Position numbers and translations under genes: made by a program. DNA of 64,000 nucleotides from Phytophthora sp. 'mugwort'. Lineage: Eukaryota; Oomycota; Peronosporomycetes; Peronosporales; Peronosporaceae. The notes beneath the pieces were generated by a model. It was not told where the DNA came from. It searched no databases and saw nothing but the letters and a program-made list of their open reading frames with translations. Location: contig JAUCEF010000011.1 in NCBI GenBank assembly GCA_033558025.1, forward strand, positions 2,418,001 to 2,482,000, in the 5' to 3' direction. Of this stretch, positions 55,985-64,000 are shown piece after piece; positions within the stretch are counted from its first letter, which is position 1; each line of letters starts with the position of its first letter.

Positions 55985-57050
55985 TCAAACGCGATCACAC
56001 GTTCGCGCCCTTTCGGCGTCTGCTTGCAACAAAGTACTGCCGATGGCAACGTCTGACGCGTCACAGACGACGCTGAAAAGGCGATCGACATCTGGCAGCG
56101 CCAGGATCGGCGCCCGAAGGAGACTCTCCTTAATGGCTTTAAAAGCCGCTTGATGTCCGGTGTCCCAACACCAGTTCACATCCTTCTTAAGGAGATTGGA
56201 CAGTGACCTTGCCGCCTTAGCATAGTTCTTGCTGTACTTATGCAAGTAATTGGCCAGACCAAGCCACTTCCGTAAGACTTTCTGTTTTTTTGGAACCGAC
56301 CAGTCTACAAAGTTCTTGACCTTAGTGGGATCCGCTCGAAGGCCTCGCTTCCCAATTAAGCACCCCAGAAGGTATCTCTTCGGCGCTGAAGACACACTTG
56401 TCAATGTTGGTATACAACTTGTGTGTGTGCGCATGCACTCGAACACCGCTCGCAGGTGCTCAATGTGGTTCTCCACATCAGTCTTTCCGTGCTCCGCACG
56501 ACTGTGGACGAATATGTCGTCGAAGTATGTCTGGGCATACGCCCTATGGGGCCGGAACAGTTGCGTCACAAGACGGTTGAACATCACAGGCGCATTCGAC
56601 AGTCCGTTGGGGCATTACTAACCACTTTCAGAGCATACCGCTCGGAGTGCTGACCGCTTTAAGCGGAACATTGCTCGGAGTGCTGACCTTAAGTGGAATG
56701 TCTCTTGCTCATGAGCAATTGATAGTATTCATTGACCAAGTTGACGGCACTGTACATCGTACACCCCGTCATGTTGTCTAGAGAATGGCCATCCTAGGAT
56801 AGGCGTCTGCGACGGAATGGTGGCCGCGTTAAGCTTGGCAAAAGCATGAACGATTCACCACTTGCCATTTCGGCTTTCGGTCACAGAACGTAGGTGATGA
56901 GTGCGGTTCCTTGCTCTCGCGAACCATACCCGCCTCGTGCTTAGCACAGAAGAACGCGTCAATGATGTCACACTGTTCTCGTGGCAATGGCCACTGCCTT
57001 GCCACGCAATATTTGGTTCAAGGCACAAGATCGATATCGTGACGTACAAC
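55985..57050 (-). pseudogene. element C reverse transcriptase and RNase H
   Basis: The palm motif YFDDIFVHSRAEHGK at about 56530 is the catalytic YxDD. CLIGKRGLRADPTKVKNFVD, KWLGLANYLHKYSKNY and ALPDVDRLFSVVCDASDVAI (the start of RNase H) follow. Upstream, 56600-57050 is strongly decayed and contains a 32-bp tandem duplication (GCTCGGAGTGCTGACC at about 56639 and 56671). Confidence 0.85.
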
Positions 57051-57119
57051 TGGATCCGGAGGTATCCTTGTGGGAGGTTCTCTCGAGACCACGTCTTGAT
57101 ACTCCTTCATCAAAGGGTA

Positions 57120-58875
57120 CTACGGATCCGAGGGGTCCTTGAGGACCGAGGATCCTGCCCGCGCCTTCTTGGTGACCACAAGGACCGCTTTATCCAAAAG
57201 CGACGACGAGTTTAACTCCACATCAGGTCGTGTAATGACCAGTTTGGCTAACGTGCCGGCCTTCAAAGCGTTGCTGAACTCGGCAATGGGCATCTCGTCC
57301 AGCTCCAACAGAGCGTCCATAGTATCTAGATTGATGTCGCCATCGACTTCCCCTGCCACTCCGTTGACGAGTGTATACAGCTGCTCGCTGTCATCATGAG
57401 TGTTTTCACTCGTCATGCTAGACACATCAGACGACCTTCGTCTCATGGCTGCCGCTTGGCGTCGTAGCCCTTCTCCCCACTGAGACTGTTTGCCTCAGAG
57501 AGGTCCTAATAGTCACATTAGCTACGTCTCCAGGTATTTGCACCGTGCGCGTCTAACCCGAGACTGATATGTCTTGACCAACAACTGTCGCGGAGTTACA
57601 ATGTGTCGCAGTCTCCGCCCCGTGGATTACGTGCCACGTCACCTCCATCAGTGACCCTCGACCTTGATGGACCGGCCCACCGCCGGCCATACCACGCTTG
57701 GCGTGTTGCGACATCCCGTCATCGTGACGAGTGTCTTTGTCGTGACACATGTCACTTGTGGCATCCAGGGTTACCTGCCGCCCCAGTCACAGCCCAGAGC
57801 ACTGCTCGGGCTTTTGTCCTCGATACCTATAGTGTCTACAGGATACTCCGATGTCCAGTGCATTGACCGACTCGGTCCAGTGCCTGCGCCAAAAGCGCTT
57901 TTGCTTCCTAGCAGAGGTGGGTTCATGACTCACCAAAGCCACCAGGAGTAAAGCGAGTTGCGCCCAGGGTTTTCGACCTCCAATCAATCCATGGCTCATG
58001 CCGTTCCAGCCATGTCATGCCCAGGATGAGGTCGTACCTCGAATCCAGGTCCAGGACCAGGACCAGACAGCGTTCCACGCTATCGAAGTAGAGAAACTTC
58101 ACGCCCAGGCTCACAGGAACCTTACACGGGTCACTGTCGATAGGCGAACAGTGACAATGTCACCCCTGCGCTCTCCGAGCGCCTCAGCGTACTGCTGACT
58201 TCCTTCCATCGTGGAGCGTCGAGCACAGTTGTCCGACGCTCCGGAATCGATCAAGATGATCCATGCCTTCTCAAAGCCCTTCACCGTCGCCTCGACGACG
58301 AGCAAGTCCGGCTTGCATACACGTTCCGTGTTAGATACGGCTCTGTCCGGGGCTGGGCCCTGTTGACCTTCGCCTCTATGAGCCTCAACAGAACTCAGGT
58401 CTTCCCCAGCAGGGCCCCCCGCGCCTACTGAGTGTCGCCATTTCTCCGCGACGAGCCGATGGCATGGCTCGATCCAGAGCGAAAGATCGTAGGAGCCTGA
58501 CGCGACCTGTGTGATGGGCAGGTTGCCTTCAAATGGGTGGTGCTTCGGCAGATGCAGCACAGATGAACACCCTACACGGCTCGGTAGCGTGAAGCTCAGC
58601 TTCCTCATCTTCAGCGTAGCTGAGGTCCATAGGAACCGGTCCATCGGTCGGAGTAGTGTTAACAACGTCACAGCCAAGTCGAGACGACTTAAACTGAACT
58701 CGGCGTTCAACGCCACTCTCACGCCCTCTTCAAAAGAGGAAGGGTGAGTGCGGAAGACTTCCCTCCTGGCCATGCCAGTGCGGAGGCCCTCCATAAAGAC
58801 TGTCACAGTCACTGCCTCTGGCAGAGGATCAGCCGCCATACCGGCTATCAGAGTTCGCAACTCCTGGACCACCAA
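57120..58875 (-). pseudogene. element C protease and spacer
   Basis: WIILIDSGASDNCARRSTME (about 58260) contains the DSG of the aspartic protease. DLILGMTWLERHEPWIDWRS follows in the next frame (about 58040-57980), then a spacer with an acidic segment (DDSEQLYTLVNGVAGEVDGD, 57400). The N-terminal part of the long frame (58875-58500) overlaps the gag C-terminus. Confidence 0.8.
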
Positions 58876-59414
58876 GTCCTTCTTGCCATGGCGGGTACCA
58901 GAACACGTGATCTCACACAGTACGCCTGGTTAGACGGAGCGAACACTGACAAAAGCTGGAGTTTTAGCTCCTCCCAGCTCGGTAAGTCAGCGTTGACCGA
59001 CTTGCTGTACGTGAGTGCCCACTCTCGCGCTCGGCCATCGAGCTTTGAGATCGCTAGCGCCACGCGCTGTTGTTCAGTACGGAGCATGGCCGATCCCATC
59101 GCCATTTCTATCTCACGAATCCACAACATGAGGTTATCCCCCTCCTTTCCTTGATGCTCACGATAAGCGGTTTAGGCCGGGAGGGCCCATCCTGCGCTGC
59201 CGTTGACGCCGTCGCCGTGCAGACGCAGACATCCTCTGCTGGAGGCGCTCCAACAGAGCATCCATGTAGCTTGAGAACGGTTCCAGACGCCCGTTCACCG
59301 CATCCGGTCCTTGCGAAGCAAGATGCGTTATGTCCTCAGGGCCGAAAAAGACAGAAGCTTCTTAAGCGCGTCTTGCTGGCTCTGGGACAGGTTGGAAAAC
59401 GCTATCTGCTCCAT
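58848..59414 (-). pseudogene. element C gag
   Basis: Starts MEQIAFSNLSQSQQDALKKL at 59414, 36 bases from the primer-binding site, and shifts frame after about 28 codons. It continues MLWIREIEMAMGSAMLRTEQ, AISKLDGRAREWALTYSKSV and SWEELKLQLLSVF, the retrotransposon gag (capsid) fold. Homologous to element B gag (HFWVREVELAMDVALIYSEH). Confidence 0.85.
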
Positions 59415-59449
59415 CCTCACCTAGGAATAGTCATAAGACTCAGGTGCGG

Positions 59450-59470
59450 GGTTGACTACAAGTGTTACCA
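59450..59470 (-). promoter_or_regulatory. primer-binding site of element C
   Basis: Minus-strand TGGTAACACTTGTAGTCAAC begins two bases inside the LTR end (59473). It is complementary to a tRNA 3' end finishing ...ACCA. The cognate tRNA is not identified. Confidence 0.75.
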
Positions 59471-59472
59471 GG

Positions 59473-59651
59473 TGCAGCGGAGCTGCGTAGCGTAGTGCGT
59501 CAGAGGAAGACGTATGATCTCCGAGTTTTAGCTGCGGTTCTCCAACCTCTAAGGTCTCCGCAGAGGCTTATATCCGTCTAGTTACACCACTAGAGACTCA
59601 ATGATTCAGTATTCCTAAACCTTTTGACAATACTCTCTTAGATGCTAAAAC
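59473..59651 (-). repeat. truncated 5' LTR of element C
   Basis: The 179 bp next to the primer-binding site match the outer half of the 3' LTR (52172-52350), about 85% identical by eye. The rest of the LTR is replaced at 59651. Confidence 0.85.
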
Positions 59652-61738
59652 TGGGTGTATTCCCATGGCGCAGCGAGGGAACTATGTTCTCCACATGAAA
59701 TTTGCCTTACTGGTGTACCAGTAGCATACCGGTTTCCGTTCTATCGCGACCAACCGCTCCGGTCCCGGTTGCTACGCGTTCGGAGCTCCTCCGTATACGT
59801 ACGTTTTGTATTGGATGGTTCGCATCACCGTTTACCCCTAGCCCTCTCGAGGACCGATGTCCTAGCGATCTGGGCTTTCCTTCGCAAATGCAGTCGCTGC
59901 GCTCTAGTGTTGGTTTTGCAGCCGCAAACTAGTTTTGACTGTCCGTTAAAAACAGATTATTTCAGTACATATAAAGTTTGGCAAACCCAAGGGTTTGATA
60001 GCAGTCTTTGAAACGTATGGCAGAAAGCAGCAAATAGGTTGTAGACGAGTTAGATTGACGGAGAACGAGGTTTATTATGTACATAAACTTAAACTAGAAT
60101 GAAAAAGAGGGCTCGATGCTTCGTTTGTCTTCGGAATCGTAGTAATCAAATGAGTTATATACTGTGCAGCATGAGGTTCTTTCGTCGAAGTCTTCATCTT
60201 CGCTGTCGTTGATTCCTGCATCATTGGAGATCGTGGCACTATCGCTTGCGTTCATAGTTGGGCATTCAGTACTGTTGTAATACGGCTCTGGTTAGTGATG
60301 TTACCGTAACCTCACAACCAGCAAGTGAAGTTCCCAGCACCCGTCGCCTCCCACGAGGACGTTGATGGGGACGAGGATGTTGAAGCACATGCGCCGAGGG
60401 AAAAAAAATGACTGGACGACAACAAGCAGTAGAAGGCACTACGAAAGCCCCCAAGGCGCATTGCATATGTAGTTAGACCTCAGTCTCGAATTCGACTCGA
60501 AGGGAGCAAGCAGGAAGCAAGTAGGAGAGCAGAGAGGATCTATGTGCGGTAATCGACGTGTATATTTGCATATCACGCGCCTCGACTGACACTTCGCCTC
60601 GCCGCCAGGGGTAGCTGACGACCCAGGCAGCTGAAGCGGACGTTCACCTACCTATTTTAGAACAAGTACCGCCTTGCCAATTGTCTCTCGGTTCACTTAG
60701 CGCTGAAAAATTAAATTTAGCATCAGTCGCTCCACACTCCCCGTCCGATTAGAAAGTAGATAAAGGCGCTTTCGCGCACTCTTCGGTTTGAGCCGATTTC
60801 GAAATTCGCACCCCGCGCGGGTTTGTTGTGGCTACATGCGCTCGCAAGCCCTCTGCTCCGTTGATCGTTATATGTTACTTTCACCCCCTCCTTTTTCAGT
60901 TAGGCGCACCACTCACTTAAAAATAAATGGATTAAAACCGCGGACAAAACCAGCAAGGCAAGAAATCAGTGTAAGGTAGACTAGCAAGAAGCACATCATC
61001 TTGCCTACATCCAGTTCATCCGGAACGAATTATCGGGTGTGTATGCATGACGCACCAAGCAAAGTTCACTACACAATTGCACGGCAGTATTCACAAAGTC
61101 AAATTAAAATGCGCAGTCAAATTCACATCCATGCCAGGTATAATATCTTAGATATATAACCTGCTGAATCGATTACATATTTTGTGTCTTAACTTGCATG
61201 TCTTCGAAGTAGAGCGCATGGTGGTGAGGCAGCGCCTCCTTGGGGACGCGCAGGATGCAGCCTCGCACCTGCGGCGTACATTTCGTGTAGCTGCTTGCTT
61301 AACATTGTGCAAGATGATAAGTGGTGGTGATAGCTAAGCGGGAGCGGGCGCGGCACACGCGCCGAAAGCTCCCCGCCTTTTGTTTTCAACGTAATCACAA
61401 ATAACCTATTTTAAACAATATGATTAACATATGATATTTGAGAGTACATTTTAATTTGATTGCGCATTTTTGAAGAGAGTGAGTATTGTGCCCGACCAAG
61501 CCTTGGACGGGCACGAGACAGGAGAGCTCTGAAAAGGTAACAAAGTTGCTCTCTCGAAGAGGCGGGAGCGCGAGGAGCACAGTTTTATACTCATTCCGCT
61601 TAAATACGGGAGCAGCATTTTTGCGTACTCCCTCCCGTCATGCTCGTTCCGCAGACCGATCGGAAATAAGCGAGGTTCATGTCTTCGTTCTGAGCGTACC
61701 CTATTGGTTGATATCGTTGAAAATCTTCGACAGTCGTA
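59652..61738. other. 2.1 kb without recognised genes
   Basis: Several frames of 60-118 residues exist (for example 59655-60011) but none has a motif or start context. It may hold old promoter or UTR sequence of lost genes. Confidence 0.4.
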
Positions 61739-61739
61739 A

Positions 61740-62742
61740 TGAAAAACTTACTAAATATCTTCGAGCTCACTTCTAAGATTTCAGGTCGTAGCCGAGTTGG
61801 AGAAGTCGAGACGCGCGTTGTCGTCGAAGACTTGATTGAGTCTATTCGCCGAGGCGTCGTGAACAGCCGCTGTGGTCATCAAGCCTGTCCACCGGCGACT
61901 CATAGCGAATCCTCCAGCATCAGTCCAACAAGCAGTGGAAAGCTTTCGATCTCGGGGCCCAGTCTGTTTGACGGCGGCGATGACGACAGTGCCCGTTGCG
62001 TCGTCGCCTGCGGCGCGAGGATGGAACATCTGACTGGCATCCACCGTTGCCTAAACCGCCGGAAAAGCATCCGTCAACGAACCATCGAATCACTACGATC
62101 CGACTGCACCTTTGGACTGCTGTCAGGAAGGGTTCATCGTACATTTGCTTGACGTGCAAGGTGACCCACCGCATCGATGCTACTTAGTCCAGTGGCTGGG
62201 ACGTCCACTCCAGCTGAGTTGGGTATGGGGGGGATGGAGCTTCTCGACATCGTGTCCCCGAGATGAAGACGTAAGTCGACAGGTCAAAAGCTTCTGGGTG
62301 TGGACCGTATACTGGGTATCGTGACCGAAATTACGTCCGTGATACTGCGTCTGCGTCTGCTTCGTGCAAGTGCTTCGTTAATGCCTTGCGGGCCGCGCGT
62401 TACCACATTGGCCAACCGGGCCTGGTGCCGATGAAGATGTGGGACGACTTTGAGCCGCCGCGTTCAGCTGATATCCAATATGGTGCATCTCTCGAAGACG
62501 TGACTGCGTTTTTCAAGAAGCTTCAGCGCGACAGTGTTCCAATTGAATTTGATTTGATCCTGTAAAGGCTTCTTGATGGGTCGTACGCTAAGGTCGCGAA
62601 GTTGGCCAAATTTGTGCAAGCCGTGGAACCAGGGACATATTTAAACCAGTCCTGGCTAAATTATCTTGGGCATTGCTTCGCAACTGGCGTTGAGGGACCT
62701 GATAAGGCAGTCAAGGCCTTGGACGGTTACGACGGCAAATGA
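61740..62742 (+). pseudogene. chromodomain plus cysteine-protease-like (OTU-like) protein relic
   Basis: After a low-complexity frame (61739-62152), sequence from 62118 reads EGFIVHLLDVQGDPPHRCYL followed by VQWLGRP and SW, a chromodomain. This is then thrown out of frame near a 7-nt G run (62227-62233). From 62311 one frame stays open: SCKCFVNALRAARYHIGQPG, LVPMKMWDDFE, LEDVTAFFKKLQRDSVPIEF. A single TAA (62563-62565) interrupts it before LLDGSYAKVAKLAKFVQAVE and the LGHCFATGV block, and it ends with TGA at 62742. The early Cys in a D..xC..NAL-type context and the late His (bases 62671-62673) are the order of OTU-type cysteine proteases. That assignment is inference. Confidence 0.5.
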
Positions 62743-62808
62743 CCCCAGGGCCAAGGCTAAGGCTGCTAAGCCGAAAAGACCAGCTACGCATCGTGGCAAG
62801 TTAAGGCA

Positions 62809-63147
62809 TTGAACGATGTCGTTGTGGATGCAACCGAGGTCCTTACAGCACTTGACGCCGCTGTCGCAACAAAGTCTCGGGAAAAAAACCTGTCGGCGTC
62901 ATCGGCCATTTGTGTCTCCATGACACTCGCCCGAACCCTCGGCTCGTCCAGGAGCCCGCCTAGCTCCGAGGCGGACTCAGCTCGCCTTGTCCACTCGGGC
63001 GAGGACAGTGCGGACGAAGAGGACAACAAGTCCTCGGCAGCGCCGGATGCGCCGCCGGGGGTGGGACATCTCATGATTCAACGGAGGAGACGGCTCTGCA
63101 CACAACGCGCTTGTTCAGACGGACATCTCTGTCGACAGAAATATTAA
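62809..63147 (+). pseudogene. antisense frame of element D
   Basis: A plus-strand frame downstream of element D's chromodomain: DVVVDATEVLTALDAAVATK, then an acidic GEDSADEEDNKSSAAP. It continues in other frames to about 63320 (TMARRPLLGLGVSPEGITSH). The composition is coding-like and no homology is recognised. The position is equivalent to the antisense frames in elements A and C. Confidence 0.4.
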
Positions 63148-63330
63148 GTCGGCTCCAGCAACTCGCCACTCCACACTGGAAGAGAGCAAGGCGCGAACGA
63201 TGGCCCGAAGACCCCTTCTGGGACTTGGTGTCTCTCCCGAGGGCATTACGTCGCATAGCATACTGGACCAGCGGGAGATGCGAGTCCAGTTCGCTCACTT
63301 TGTCTGCAAGCGGTAACTTAGGAGTGAGCT

Positions 63331-63448
63331 CTGGTACGCGTCCTGATGAACGGACACCGTACCCGCGCCGAAGTGAGACTCCTGCGCTCGGAGAAGCGGT
63401 CTCAATCCGGGCGCGGGTACGGTGTCCGTTCATCAGGACGCGTACCAG
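63331..63448. repeat. perfect 39-bp inverted repeat with 40-nt loop
   Basis: Arms 63331-63369 and 63410-63448 are exact reverse complements, starting CTGGTACGCGTCCTGATGAA. The loop contains a further 6-bp stem (TGAGAC at 63374, GTCTCA at 63399). It lies at the C-terminal end of the element D chromodomain frame. Confidence 0.95.
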
Positions 63449-64000
63449 TCTCGGCTGCTGAAAGAGCAGCGGGTGACTTACGCCCCTGGAGCTTCTTCTC
63501 GCAGACGTCAATTGCCTTCGGGCAGTCAACCTGAAGCCGCTCGATCGGCTCCCACGAGTTCTGTGAAGGAGGATAACCTTCCCACTTCACAAGAAGCTCG
63601 CGCTTCCCATGGTGCCGCCTCTCGCGGACCACACACTTTACGAGGTAGTGGGAGTTCCCGTCTCATCGAGCAAGATCGGAGGGGGCATTTCACGACTACC
63701 CCCTCGAGCCTCCTGCTACGGGGCGGCGTCGGGAGCTTCTTCGCCCCCTGACTCGGGTCTCACCCTCTTGCACACGCTGTCGTCGTTCCGTCGCCTGGTG
63801 AAATTCATGCAGCGATCGTTCGTAATATCTAATCCAGCGCCGTTCCGACTCTTCAAGGGGATACAGTCGAACCTGCTCGTCCCACTCAGATCGAGTGGGA
63901 CGACCCGAGTCTTCTCCACAACGATTGCAGCCCTCACGCAGACGATGGACGTAGCACAATCTCCAATTTTCTTCGGCAACCCTGCAGACGTGAGTCCACA
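63402..64000 (-). mobile_element. element D: 3' end of a chromovirus pol (continues past the window)
   Basis: VVRERRHHGKRELLVKWEGYP then PPSQNSWEPIERLQVDCPKA (63632-63500) is a chromodomain. Upstream frames to the window edge (LREGCNRCGEDSGRP, ERRWIRYYERSLHEFHQATE) probably belong to the integrase C-terminus. The chromodomain frame runs into the inverted repeat at 63448 and stops at 63402. Confidence 0.75.

Larger units (their letters stand above)
52172..59651 (-). mobile_element. element C: Ty3/gypsy chromovirus
   Basis: The order on the minus strand is truncated 5' LTR (59651-59473), primer-binding site, gag, protease, RT/RNase H, integrase, chromodomain, antisense ORF, polypurine tract, complete 3' LTR (52568-52172). 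All landmark signals are present, but pol is frameshifted and RT is shortened, so it is inactive. The 5' LTR lacks its outer half; it ends abruptly at 59651, where unrelated sequence begins. Confidence 0.9.

Noticed and set aside
1..64000. Secreted effector genes (RxLR or Crinkler type)
   Set aside because: No frame with a signal peptide followed by RxLR-dEER or LFLAK motifs was seen, although TE-rich oomycete regions often hold them.
1..64000. CRISPR arrays, bacterial operons or ribosome-binding sites
   Set aside because: All genes are eukaryotic in structure; no regularly spaced repeat-spacer pattern was found.

Overview
The window looks like a piece of an oomycete (Phytophthora-like) nuclear genome. 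Four signs support this: very compact protein genes with 72-76 nt GT-AG introns, oomycete-type initiator (Inr/FPR) promoters, a flagellar BBSome gene together with a beta-adaptin gene, and a large load of oomycete-style transposable elements. No species can be named from the sequence alone.

Layout. Positions 1-10.9 kb form a compact, mostly intact gene island: a large leucine-rich-repeat protein, the AP-complex beta-adaptin, BBS5, a two-exon WRKY-GCM1/FAR1-like zinc-finger protein, and a two-exon coiled-coil (bZIP-like) protein. From there to 64 kb almost everything is mobile or broken. A segment carrying the bZIP-like gene and a small LRR gene is duplicated (10.44-13.85 kb and 24.06-25.83 kb). 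The first copy is split by a 1,704-bp Tc1/mariner element with clean TA duplications. Between the copies lie an LTR fragment, a second, decayed zinc-finger gene, a decayed MULE transposase and a frameshifted SET-domain gene. 27.5-29.7 kb holds imperfect ~0.9 kb repeats with a strong G+T strand bias. 30.6-43.85 kb holds two minus-strand Ty3/gypsy elements, A (chromovirus, unusually rich in GATC) and B (gag-protease plus 5' LTR). B abuts a mariner transposase fragment. Next come a decayed pogo/CENP-B transposase (44.6-46.0 kb), a decayed GH5 glucanase gene, a repetitive tail-fibre-like reading frame (48.5-49.6 kb) and a copia gag-protease remnant. A chromovirus (element C, 52.17-59.65 kb) follows, with a complete 3' LTR, a polypurine tract, a primer-binding site and a truncated 5' LTR. 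The window ends with a chromodomain plus cysteine-protease-like reading frame and the 3' end of another chromovirus (D).

The most interesting signals are these. Near-perfect inverted duplications (28-39 bp arms) recur inside or beside decayed transposable-element frames, as expected from template switching. GATC is extremely dense in element A. Coding-like antisense frames lie downstream of the chromodomain in elements A, C and D. Long poly(G)/poly(C) runs are frequent. A chromodomain and OTU-like gene relic lies at 62.1-62.7 kb. The 37-bp direct repeats at 46.4 and 49.7 kb bracket two non-TE pseudogenes. All domain calls come from reading motifs by eye; no database search was possible.
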